DNA of 24,149 nt from Promethearchaeota archaeon (GCA_014730295.1 WJIN01000367.1:1-24149); one strand, 5' to 3'. Shown: positions 8,527 to 15,473, counted from the first letter of the stretch. The notes: generated from the sequence alone by a model not told the origin. A program made the numbers and translations.

Positions 8527-8898
8527 TTGTTTAAAGTCAAAATCACAAAAACAGCTGTAAAATATATTTATCGGGAACAAGGTAAAAAATCCATCAATAA
8601 TAATGGCGAAAACCCTTCGATTGCGATCTTCTACCATGAAAGTTCTTCTTGAACTACCTTTTATTGTGGGAACATGGTAGAAATTGTTGATAAAAAGAAG
8701 ATTTTAAAAGATTCTGAACCATTTATCCTCTGGGATGATGTGGATGGAAATCCTCCAATCGAAGTCTTCATAGAAAAAAAAGTTTTAGACGAACTCGAAC
8801 AAAAACCCGAATTACTAATTGATGCGGCGATGGGAAGAGTTAAAGATGAGGACTATGGTATGCTGTTTATCAAAAAGCAAGGAAATGTATATGGATAA
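8527..8898 (+). CDS. HesB/IscA-like selenoprotein, copy 1 (in-frame TGA = Sec42)
   Basis: Read through the TGA at 8650-8652, this frame gives 123 aa from a TTG start. The segment before the TGA (KVKITKTAVKYIYREQ...SIAIFYHESSS) resembles the first strands of HesB/IscA proteins. The TGA falls where IscA has its first metal-binding cysteine, and the rest (IEVFIEKKVLDELEQK...LLID) fits the second half of the fold. The next gene has the same two halves, with its TGA at the aligned position and a conserved cysteine five residues later (U42, C47). The C-terminal CGC motif of ordinary IscA is absent. HesB-like selenoproteins are known in archaea; their role is not established, though redox or Fe-S chemistry is plausible. 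Standard translation would leave only a 74-aa frame starting at 8674. The TTG start is inferred from the TATA box and from agreement with the paralogue. Confidence 0.85.
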
Positions 8899-8938
8899 AA
8901 ATGAACCGATCTTATAAATTCTAGAAGATGGGTGATTT
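8899..8938 (+). promoter_or_regulatory. Candidate SECIS element 1 (eukaryotic-like), 3' UTR
   Basis: This stem-loop begins directly after the stop codon. The core is TGA (8902-8904) opposite GAT (8934-8936), giving tandem G.A pairs. Above it, 8905-8913 pairs with 8925-8933 in 8 of 9 positions, then A.G, T-A and A-T, leaving an apical loop AATTC (8917-8921) that starts with AA. Core, about 12-position helix and AA apical loop are the three hallmarks of eukaryotic SECIS RNAs. A structure of this kind has been described for Lokiarchaeota. The second copy folds with the same geometry. Confidence 0.8.
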
Positions 8939-8954
8939 ACGGTGCGTCCGTTTT
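8939..8954 (+). terminator. G+C hairpin and T-run after SECIS 1
   Basis: ACGG (8939-8942) pairs with CCGT (8948-8951) around the loop TGCGT and is followed by TTT. It abuts the SECIS helix, and a counterpart with different paired bases follows SECIS 2. Terminator is the simplest reading; it may also be part of the SECIS structure. The outer strands 8890-8896 and 8959-8965 (TATGGAT/ATCCATA) could close both hairpins into one domain. Confidence 0.5.
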
Positions 8955-9119
8955 AAAAATCCATAAGAATTATAGAATATAATTGTTGGAACATCTATCA
9001 ATTACAAAGTAAACCTCTTTTTCTTACAAAATTTTATATTATAATCTGAATCTTTTATATGGATGATAATTTTATACTAACAAACAAATAATTACATATA
9101 ACAAATTAGGGATATTAAA

Positions 9120-9470
9120 TTGAACGTTTCACTTACCGATAATGCGAAACGATTAATTAAGGAGCAGAGCGAAAAAATTCGTGAACGAGAAACTATCGAT
9201 GATATCGTTCTGGCTATTTATCAATATTCCAGTAGGTCTTGATCAGGGTATTTCTGTACTGATCTAGTTCAATTGGCTGACAAAAAGGACATTCATAAAC
9301 ACGGAGGATTCATAGAGATGAAAGATGTAGCCAATAACGATGGATTTGAAGTTTATATTGAAAAAAATAGCTTAGATTCATATGGTTCAAATAAAGACTT
9401 AATAATTGACGGAGAAGAAATGGATCGATTCGGTCAAAAAGTCGCTCGATTAACCTTAATTAAAAAATAA
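9120..9470 (+). CDS. HesB/IscA-like selenoprotein, copy 2 (in-frame TGA = Sec41)
   Basis: Read through the TGA at 9240-9242, the frame gives 116 aa from a TTG start. The N-terminal part (NVSLTDNAKRLIKEQ...VLAIYQYSSRS) aligns with copy 1. Sec41 is followed by SGYFC, so U-S-G-Y mirrors the C-S-G-F/L around the first cysteine of IscA, and C46 matches C47 of copy 1. Downstream, VQLADKK, KDVANN and EVYIEKNSLD align with VEIVDKK, DDVDGN and EVFIEKKVLD. Residue identity to copy 1 is modest, so the duplication is old, yet the TGA, the following cysteine and the 3' structure are all kept. Without Sec decoding the gene would appear as a 65-aa frame from the in-frame TTG at 9273. No strong ribosome-binding site precedes 9120; a weak TATA-like ttacatataac lies at 9092-9102. 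Confidence 0.85.
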
Positions 9471-9476
9471 ATCAAA

Positions 9477-9519
9477 AAAACGACCTAATCTTATAAATTT
9501 TAGAAGATTAGCGATTTTT
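9477..9519 (+). promoter_or_regulatory. Candidate SECIS element 2 (eukaryotic-like), 3' UTR
   Basis: This has the same architecture as element 1. The core is CGA (9481-9483) opposite GAT (9513-9515) with tandem G.A pairs. The helix is 9485-9492 with 9504-9511 (8 pairs), then A.G, T-A and A-T, and the apical loop is AATTT (9496-9500). Below the core, AAAA (9477-9480) pairs with TTTT (9516-9519). Between copies the third helix position changes from C-G to T-A and the fourth from G.G to A-T, so pairing is maintained while bases change; the first position is A-T in copy 1 but an unpaired C.C here. The 11-nt apical segment is almost identical in both copies. Confidence 0.8.
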
Positions 9520-9538
9520 CGGGTTGCGCCCGTTTTTT
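9520..9538 (+). terminator. G+C hairpin and T6 run after SECIS 2
   Basis: CGGG (9520-9523) pairs with CCCG (9529-9532) and is followed by six T residues. It occupies the same place relative to the SECIS helix as the hairpin at 8939-8951, with the sequence changed but pairing kept. Confidence 0.6.
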
Positions 9539-9539
9539 A

Positions 9540-9580
9540 GAATGTGGTTTTTTCACATTTCTTCTTTTGTTTTTTATTTA
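9540..9580 (+). terminator. Second hairpin and T-rich tract ending the selenoprotein locus
   Basis: GAATGTG pairs with CACATTT (one G.T) around GTTTTTT at 9540-9560, and T-rich sequence follows. It separates the rightward selenoprotein gene from the convergent aconitase gene and probably acts as a backup terminator. Confidence 0.45.
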
Positions 9581-9614
9581 ACCTCATGAAATGAAATAAA
9601 CTCTTAGAAATCAA

Positions 9615-11534
9615 TTATTTTTGTTTATTTCGTATATAGGGGAGTTTTCCCCCAGCTACTAAAATTTCTATTGACCGATCATCAAGAGAGTGAACTGCTA
9701 TTAATTCTGACTTTTTGGTGCGATTTATTATTTTAGCTCTACCAGTTTTAAAAGAGGATAAATCAATCTCTAAAGAATGCTTTTGTTCAATTTTTTCATA
9801 CTCGCTCGGATTTTTAAATGTTAAGGGGACAATCCCAAAATTCACCAGATTGTCCAGATGAATTCGCGCAAATGATTTGGCAATAACCGCTTTGATTCCC
9901 AAATATTTAGGTGCGATTGCTGCATGCTCTCTGCTTGAACCTTGTCCATAGTTCTCACCTCCCACAATAAATCCTCCTTTTTTCCCCCGAGCCCGTTCAG
10001 AGAATGCGGGATCTACAGCATTAAATACATAATCACTAATAGCGGGGATATTACTTCTCAAGGGTAGAATTTTAGCCCCTGCAGGCATAATATGATCGGT
10101 GGTAATATTATCCCCCACTTTTAGCAGCACTGTGCCAATTAATGTTTCCTCCAATGGGGGAAAGGTAGGTAAAGATTTGATATTAGGGCCTCTTATTATG
10201 GAAACATCTTTTTCCCATTGTAAAGGCGGAACGATCAAATTATCATTAATGATAAAGGAGGCTGGTCTACTAATTTCAACCTTTCCTTCATAATTTCGAG
10301 GATCGGTGATTTCTCCATGAATAGCAGAAACAGCAGCAGTTTCTGGGCTTACAAGATATATCTTTGCACTTTGAGTTCCCGACCGACCCAAAAAATTCCG
10401 GTTAAACGTTCTAATTGTGATGGCATCTGTCGGAGGAGCTTGTCCCATCCCGATACATGGTCCACAAGTGTTTTCTAAAATCCTTGCTCCCGCCTTCATA
10501 AGATAATTCATCTCACCCGACTGTATCAGATGATCCACAACCTGCCGTGAACCAGGAGAGATGGTTAGGTCGATAGATTTGTTAATCGTATTTCCTTTAA
10601 GAATTTGCGAAACCATCTTAAGATCTCGCAAGCTTGAGTTTGTACAACTACCGATACACACTTGATCAATTTTTGTTCCCGCCACCTCACTTACGGGTTT
10701 TACATTACCAGGACTGTGAGGTAATGCTATGAGAGGGACCAGCTCATCCAAATTAATTTTGATTATCTCATCATATTCCGCATCTGGGTCAGGTTTGAGT
10801 TCTTTCCAGACCTCTACTCTTCCTTGAGCTTCTAAAAATTCTTTTGTAATATCATCCGAAGGAAATATTGACGTAGTCGCCCCCGTTTCTGTTCCCATAT
10901 TTGTTATAGTACCTCTTTCTGGAACAGACAATGATTTCACCCCTCGTCCTGTGTATTCCAATATTTTATTTACTGCTCCTTTTACATCAATCCTACGTAA
11001 AATCTCAAGAATGACATCCTTTGCTGAAACAAAATCGTCCAATTTCCCCGTCAACTCTACTTTAACTATCTTAGGAGTTTTTAAGTAAAAAGGTTCTCCC
11101 GCCATCGCAGCTGCAACATCTAGCCCTCCCGCACCGATAGCGATCATCCCTATACCTCCACTTGTCGGAGTATGGCTATCGCTTCCCAAGAGGGTTTTTC
11201 CCGGAGCTGAAAACCGTTCTAAATGTATCTGGTGGCATATGCCATTCCCGGGTCGTGAAAAATATAATCCATATTTAGCCGCTATGCTCTGCAAATACCT
11301 ATGGTCGTCTGCATTTCTATAGTCCGTTTGTAAGGTATTATGGTCCACATAGCTAACCGATAGATCAGTTTTAACTCGTGGCACACCCATCTCCTCGAAT
11401 TGAAGATAAGCCATCGTCCCAGTTGCATCTTGTGTGACGGTTTGGTCTATTTTTATCCCAATCATTTCTCCGCGGTCAAGATTCCCATCAACAAGGTGTT
11501 CATGCAGTATTTTTTCTGAAAGTGTCTTTCCCAT
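9615..11534 (-). CDS. Aconitate hydratase (aconitase)
   Basis: This 639-aa [4Fe-4S] hydro-lyase interconverts citrate and isocitrate in the TCA cycle. Motifs in order are DSHTPTSGG (118-127) followed by IGAGGLDVA, CIGSCTNSS with cluster ligand C297, TCGPCIGMG with ligands C357 and C360, and in the swivel domain GGENYGQGSSREH and AKSFARIHLDNLVNFGIVPL. Its length matches the compact, mitochondrial-type aconitases found in many archaea and anaerobic bacteria. It also exceeds the roughly 420-residue large subunits of isopropylmalate or homoaconitate dehydratase, and the swivel domain is fused, so aconitase is preferred over those relatives. The substrate is inferred from domain organisation. No other TCA gene is adjacent. 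Confidence 0.88.
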   Translation of the reverse strand: MGKTLSEKILHEHLVDGNLDRGEMIGIKIDQTVTQDATGTMAYLQFEEMGVPRVKTDLSVSYVDHNTLQTDYRNADDHRYLQSIAAKYGLYFSRPGNGICHQIHLERFSAPGKTLLGSDSHTPTSGGIGMIAIGAGGLDVAAAMAGEPFYLKTPKIVKVELTGKLDDFVSAKDVILEILRRIDVKGAVNKILEYTGRGVKSLSVPERGTITNMGTETGATTSIFPSDDITKEFLEAQGRVEVWKELKPDPDAEYDEIIKINLDELVPLIALPHSPGNVKPVSEVAGTKIDQVCIGSCTNSSLRDLKMVSQILKGNTINKSIDLTISPGSRQVVDHLIQSGEMNYLMKAGARILENTCGPCIGMGQAPPTDAITIRTFNRNFLGRSGTQSAKIYLVSPETAAVSAIHGEITDPRNYEGKVEISRPASFIINDNLIVPPLQWEKDVSIIRGPNIKSLPTFPPLEETLIGTVLLKVGDNITTDHIMPAGAKILPLRSNIPAISDYVFNAVDPAFSERARGKKGGFIVGGENYGQGSSREHAAIAPKYLGIKAVIAKSFARIHLDNLVNFGIVPLTFKNPSEYEKIEQKHSLEIDLSSFKTGRAKIINRTKKSELIAVHSLDDRSIEILVAGGKLPYIRNKQK

Positions 11535-11668
11535 TGTAATTCATCTAAACATTTCTGTGAGTATTCAAATAAATCAGTAATCTAACCATTTATTGTAAAC
11601 TTAAGCCAAAATTTTCCATAATTCAAAAAGAAACTCGGCAAGTAATTTAGTTCAGCAAAAAATAAAAA

Positions 11669-11678
11669 ATTTATAAGT
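11669..11678 (+). promoter_or_regulatory. Probable TATA box of the membrane-protein operon
   Basis: The sequence atttataagt lies about 85 nt before the first ATG (11759). With normal spacing, transcription would start near 11700 and leave a leader of about 60 nt. No good ribosome-binding site is seen before 11759, unlike the next two genes. Confidence 0.35.
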
Positions 11679-11758
11679 ATATGGTTTTTTATAAGAGTTA
11701 ATCACATTTATCTAATAAAACTAAATCTACTAAAAACTTAATAACAGTGAACTAAAAT

Positions 11759-12244
11759 ATGAGAGCAGCGCGCGTGTTTCGATGGATAGTGCGTATCTTT
11801 GTTCTTTTTCTCACGGTCTCAATGACAGTTCTGTCCGTTTTAGGAGGGCTTTCTGCTGTACAAATTTTAAATGATCCTAATAATGTACAAATTCCATCTG
11901 GACCTTTAGATTTTAACTTAACATCAACGGAACCATACATTAACGTTCCATTTAGGATTACTAATGCGGGGTATTATGATCTAACTAATTTAACAATTAC
12001 TTTTAAAATAGATATGGATAATGCAACGGAAGACCCTCAAACCATCTATGACGATACAGAGAATTTTGGTAATATATTACATGGAGAAACTTTAGATAGT
12101 AATTATAATGCAACAAACTTCATTACTACAGATTTTTATTTTGATCCAACTTTTCTTGCTAATATCACAGTTTCAGCGTCTTATTCCTTAGATCTAATCT
12201 CCTTTCGAGTAAAATTAATTAATTTAAATGTAACTGAACTATGA
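11759..12244 (+). CDS. Membrane-anchored exported protein, unknown function
   Basis: I do not recognise a family in this 161-aa protein. A basic N-terminus (RAARVFRWIVR) is followed by one hydrophobic segment (about residues 8-36), which should act as a signal anchor. The rest is polar, beta-rich and rich in N-x-S/T sequons, as expected outside an archaeal cell with N-glycosylated surface proteins. The outer part (PFRITNAGYYDLTNLTITFKI) looks like an immunoglobulin- or LEA2-like beta-sandwich domain, but that is only an impression. It is the first gene of a three-gene operon; the next starts 9 nt after its stop, with the ribosome-binding site overlapping the end of this gene. Confidence 0.7.
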   Translation: MRAARVFRWIVRIFVLFLTVSMTVLSVLGGLSAVQILNDPNNVQIPSGPLDFNLTSTEPYINVPFRITNAGYYDLTNLTITFKIDMDNATEDPQTIYDDTENFGNILHGETLDSNYNATNFITTDFYFDPTFLANITVSASYSLDLISFRVKLINLNVTEL

Positions 12245-12253
12245 GGTGATGAT

Positions 12254-12736
12254 ATGGGAGCATCAAAAAATATGCTAAAAGGATTTTTGTTTATGCTGGG
12301 CTACGCGGGATTTACCATTATCGTACCATACCTCACCTTTTCTTATATTAGGGATTTAACTATTGCTGGTATAGATTTAGGTCTAACACAAGAGGGTTAC
12401 AGAACAATTATCTTTTGGGTGGTCGCGTTTGGGTTATTAATAAGTGGTTTTGCCTTTTTTACCTATTCCTCACCGAAGCAGTCGATCAGAAAAGGAGTTT
12501 TTGCGCTAGTTCAAATTATCGTAAATTGTATGTATTTATGGAGCTACAAATTTTCTGGGGCTACCACTGTCAATTTTGAGATAATTGCATATAACGGATT
12601 TGTGTCAATAAATCTCCAACAACTAATACTAGTTTACATGGGGATCTATTTCTTAACTATCGCAATAAAAATCTATGATCTCGTTGATTTCACTATAAAT
12701 AGAGACAAAATTAGAAAAATGAGGAGGGAGGATTAA
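12254..12736 (+). CDS. Four-helix integral membrane protein, unknown function
   Basis: This 160-aa protein has four hydrophobic segments at roughly 11-32, 52-72, 80-100 and 118-142 and a short basic cytoplasmic tail (NRDKIRKMRRED). No catalytic or transport motif is visible. A strong ribosome-binding site, GAGGTGAT, ends 4 nt before the ATG and overlaps the stop of the preceding gene, so translation is probably coupled. It could be the membrane partner of the exported protein before it and the acidic-tailed protein after it; a role is not assignable. Confidence 0.75.
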   Translation: MGASKNMLKGFLFMLGYAGFTIIVPYLTFSYIRDLTIAGIDLGLTQEGYRTIIFWVVAFGLLISGFAFFTYSSPKQSIRKGVFALVQIIVNCMYLWSYKFSGATTVNFEIIAYNGFVSINLQQLILVYMGIYFLTIAIKIYDLVDFTINRDKIRKMRRED

Positions 12737-13105
12737 ATGTTACTGCAAGCATTGGATTTTCTTCAAGTATTGGCTGATATTTTTGGTACGATCATTCTCT
12801 ATTTGGGTCCTATTGTAAGCCCAATCGGAGAATTTATGGTATTATGGATTAATTATGCCTTGGCGTTCTTCCCCACCGGAGATTGGACGATATATATCAT
12901 AATATTCGTAATTTTAATCATCTCTGCAATCATTGTTAATAGTTATTGGCCGGGAGATAAACCGTTAGAATCAGAAAAAGAAAAGAAGGGAAAAGCTTTA
13001 TCCGTGGATGAAAAAGAGCCCGAAATTGGTACAAGCGAAGATCTGGATATAGAAGAAGATCTCGATTTCGAATTGGACGAAGACCTATTACCAGAAGAAG
13101 ACTAA
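12737..13105 (+). CDS. Small membrane protein with acidic cytoplasmic tail
   Basis: In this 122-aa protein the N-terminal 75 residues contain hydrophobic segments (about 5-45, possibly two helices or one re-entrant loop, and about 50-72, YIIIFVILIISAII). From residue about 75 on, the chain is highly charged and ends in a strongly acidic stretch (DLDIEEDLDFELDEDLLPEED). The ATG directly follows the stop codon of the preceding gene, with GAGGAGGGAGG as ribosome-binding site inside that gene's end, so the two are co-translated. Acidic tails of this kind often bind basic proteins or cations, but no function can be assigned. Confidence 0.72.
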   Translation: MLLQALDFLQVLADIFGTIILYLGPIVSPIGEFMVLWINYALAFFPTGDWTIYIIIFVILIISAIIVNSYWPGDKPLESEKEKKGKALSVDEKEPEIGTSEDLDIEEDLDFELDEDLLPEED

Positions 13106-13157
13106 GAAAAAAAACAAAGAAAAAGAAGAGAATTATTCAAAAATTTTCATTATCTTT

Positions 13158-13811
13158 TTATTTTTTCATCGTTTTAAGCAGATTTGCTACACGCTTTCCC
13201 AAATTATTTGCTATTATTCCCCCGAGCTCATCAGTTTCATCTTTCCCTAAGAATTCTTTCCTACCATACTTTTGGAGCGAGGAAATGGGTATATTTTGTT
13301 CTAAAACGGGATTTCCAAGCGCGCCGACCACTATCATACCTTGGATAAGAGCAAAATTAATTAAATCACTTATCACTCCTCCCGCCGCATCGTTTCGAGT
13401 TCCAATCGCCACTAAAGGTGCAAAAACCATATTTTTTAATTGGTAATTATTCATCTTCCAAGGTCGAGAACGGTCAATAATCACTTTGAGTTGAGATGAG
13501 ACACTTCCAAAATAACTGGGAGAGGCAATTAATACGGCATCAGAATCCAGTAAGGTCTCTTCCAGCTGCGGCATGTCATCATTCTCAGATAAAGGACACT
13601 CATAAGGGTCTCTTAGACATTGATCGCATCCGTTACAAGGAGTAATATTGAAATCCGCGGCGTAGATCTTGTTGATCTCAATATCATTCAGTTCGGATTT
13701 TGCTCCTTCAATGGTCTTTTCAATTAGGAAATTACAGCTTCTCTTTTTTCGAGGACTTCCCACAATAAAGGTTATTTTCGCTATCATATTAGTGAAGAAT
13801 TTAGGAAACAA
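13158..13811 (-). CDS. Iron-sulfur flavoprotein (NADPH-dependent FMN reductase family)
   Basis: This is a flavodoxin-like protein with an FMN phosphate-binding loop (GSPRKKRS, 18-25) and the compact cysteine motif C59-x2-C62-x2-C65-x6-C72, which binds a [4Fe-4S] cluster in archaeal iron-sulfur flavoproteins (Isf). ASPSYFGSVSSQLKVIIDR matches the flavin-contacting loop of the family. Isf proteins pass single electrons between ferredoxin and FMN, in some cases reducing O2 or peroxide. The longest frame gives 217 aa, but the second methionine (residue 9, start at 13787) directly precedes the first beta strand (IAKITFIVGSP) and is the likelier start, giving 209 aa. It lies close to a radical SAM gene in the same direction, 42 nt apart, so co-transcription is possible. 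Confidence 0.85.
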   Translation of the reverse strand: MFPKFFTNMIAKITFIVGSPRKKRSCNFLIEKTIEGAKSELNDIEINKIYAADFNITPCNGCDQCLRDPYECPLSENDDMPQLEETLLDSDAVLIASPSYFGSVSSQLKVIIDRSRPWKMNNYQLKNMVFAPLVAIGTRNDAAGGVISDLINFALIQGMIVVGALGNPVLEQNIPISSLQKYGRKEFLGKDETDELGGIIANNLGKRVANLLKTMKK

Positions 13812-13853
13812 TTAAATTTTTCCCTATAAATAATCATTAAAACAATAATAAAA

Positions 13854-14777
13854 TTATAGTCCTCGATATCCTTCGGGTCTTAAAGTCTCTCGATGCGTGA
13901 GACCATACTCAATCACATCCAATATCTTCTCTTTATCCTGTTCCAGGACTCCTTTTATAGGGAGATAATTAGAAGCGTGGTTTGACCTAAATACGCAGTG
14001 TGCGTTTTTATTGGGAAAATTAATATGCTCAATAAAAGTTTTTAATTCCTTTAAAATTTGATCTGAGGGCATTTCGCTAAATTCTCCTTGTTGTTTTTGT
14101 TTGAAGATTTCCGTTCCTGGGGGCACCATCAAGCTCAAAAATGCGATATACCAAGTCCGGTCGTCATCTGGACAGATTTTATTTACCAAATCGGCAGATT
14201 CAATTGCATGTTTACGTGATACTTCTGGATGATTCGCACCCCCTAATCCGTTAATAAGCGTAGCTGAGAGGGTAATATCCGCTTTAAATAATTTTTTAGA
14301 AGCTTTAATATGATCTTCCTTTAAGGCGTGTTTGTGAACTTGCTGTAAAAGTTTGTCGTATCCTGATTCAAATCCGATATAGGCTATTTTTAATCCCGCT
14401 TCGGAGAGAGCCTTTAGTTGTGCATCTGTCTTTTTAATTATATCTTTTGAATGAGCATAGACCCCACATCGTTCTAAATTTGGGAATAAATCATTTGCAT
14501 ATTTAGTGACTTCAATTAATTTTTCAGCTGGAGTTACCATTGCGTTTCCGTCTAGGAAAAATATTCTACTCACGCTGGGTCCGTACTGAGACCTCGCAGC
14601 GTCAAGATCTTGTTTAACTTTGTTAATATCTCGTACTTTGAATTGCTTTCTTAAATTCGACATGCAAAAATCGCATTTATATGTGCAGCCTTCCGTAAGC
14701 TGGATTAATAATGAATGTGCTTCTGAAGGCGGGCGAAATACGGGACGACAGTAGAAGATACTACCGTTATCAGACAT
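13854..14777 (-). CDS. Radical SAM protein, CxxxCxxC type
   Basis: This 307-aa radical SAM enzyme has the cluster motif C31-x3-C35-x2-C38 (GCTYKCDFC). Further core motifs are FFLDGNAM, a CGVYAHSKDI strand, YIGFESG (typical of the MiaB/Elp3-like/COG1032 radical SAM core) and TLINGLGG. No B12-binding, TRAM or second cluster domain is present. Its N-terminus (FRPPSEAHSLLIQLTEGC) closely matches that of the radical SAM protein at 22024 (IRPPVEAYSVLIPVTGGC), so the two are paralogues. It starts 6 nt after the zinc-finger gene ends upstream, and the flavoprotein follows, which suggests a minus-strand transcription unit. A reaction cannot be named. Confidence 0.83.
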   Translation of the reverse strand: MSDNGSIFYCRPVFRPPSEAHSLLIQLTEGCTYKCDFCMSNLRKQFKVRDINKVKQDLDAARSQYGPSVSRIFFLDGNAMVTPAEKLIEVTKYANDLFPNLERCGVYAHSKDIIKKTDAQLKALSEAGLKIAYIGFESGYDKLLQQVHKHALKEDHIKASKKLFKADITLSATLINGLGGANHPEVSRKHAIESADLVNKICPDDDRTWYIAFLSLMVPPGTEIFKQKQQGEFSEMPSDQILKELKTFIEHINFPNKNAHCVFRSNHASNYLPIKGVLEQDKEKILDVIEYGLTHRETLRPEGYRGL

Positions 14778-14783
14778 AGTAAA

Positions 14784-15473
14784 TTACTCTTCGTTAAATT
14801 CTTCTAAATCTATTTCTCCTTCCATATATAATTCTTCCTTTTCTTCATCCGCTTCTTCAGGCCTATCGTCACAATATGGCAGATGTCTACTTAATCGAAT
14901 GTATTCTTTACCGCAATAAGGGCAAGGAATGGTATCCTTTTCTTCTTCCTTTTCTTTTTTCCTTTTTGATTTCCGAGTTCGTGTCGGAATATAATCATCT
15001 AAATCTACATCTTCGGGTGCAAATTCACATTCAGCGACGTGAGTAGCAAGATTATCAAACATTTCACCGCAAAATGGACATTCTACTGCAAAATCTTCTG
15101 CCTCATCAATGGCTTTTCCTGTTTTTCTCTTTTCAAATCGTTCGACAACCTCTTCTTCTTCTTCGAATTCATCTACAGAAAGATCTATCTCTTCTTCCTC
15201 TTCCATCGTGGCTACCTCTAATTTCTCAGCTTCTTGTTCCTTTATAAGCTTTTCTGCTTTGCTTTTACTCTCTTGATAAATATCTGATATTTTTTCGTTG
15301 GATTGAGAATAGAGATCACATACTTGACATACATAAGCTTTTGTTCCTAATACTAAATTTCTTTCTTTACAATGCGCTAAGGGTTGTAAACTACTTGAAA
15401 CATTACCTACGGGTTCAAGATGTTTGCATGCATTTTTTCTTGAATATTTTAGCTTTTGTTTTCTACGGGGCAT
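14784..15473 (-). CDS. C2HC zinc-finger protein with acidic linkers
   Basis: This 229-aa protein starts at the ATG at 15473. A longer frame to 15566 adds only 31 residues of aromatic, low-complexity sequence and is rejected. The N-terminus is very basic (PRRKQKLKYSRK), followed by a probable metal site made of C16/H18, H34/C35 and C49/C52. Then comes a glutamate-rich coil (60-130) and two C-x2-C-x9-H-x3-C zinc fingers: C132, C135, H145, C149 and C184, C187, H197, C201. They are separated by a basic patch (RTRKSKRKKEKEEEK) and followed by an acidic tail. The fingers resemble the small C2HC/UBZ-like modules that bind DNA or ubiquitin in eukaryotes. Asgard archaea have ubiquitin systems, so either ligand is possible; I cannot choose. 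Confidence 0.75.
   Translation of the reverse strand: MPRRKQKLKYSRKNACKHLEPVGNVSSSLQPLAHCKERNLVLGTKAYVCQVCDLYSQSNEKISDIYQESKSKAEKLIKEQEAEKLEVATMEEEEEIDLSVDEFEEEEEVVERFEKRKTGKAIDEAEDFAVECPFCGEMFDNLATHVAECEFAPEDVDLDDYIPTRTRKSKRKKEKEEEKDTIPCPYCGKEYIRLSRHLPYCDDRPEEADEEKEELYMEGEIDLEEFNEE

Noticed and set aside
8674..8898. A free-standing 74-aa gene starting at ATG 8674
   Set aside because: The start lies inside a domain whose first half is in frame upstream of a TGA, and the paralogue has the same arrangement. It is the C-terminal part of a selenoprotein, not a separate gene.
9273..9470. A free-standing 65-aa gene starting at TTG 9273
   Set aside because: For the same reason: the frame continues upstream through TGA 9240-9242 to TTG 9120, with homology to copy 1.
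9120..9470. A toxin-antitoxin pair (short helical protein followed by a small basic protein)
   Set aside because: The two pieces are exactly in frame with one TGA between them, and both match the pieces of the neighbouring locus. The Sec read-through explains all of it.
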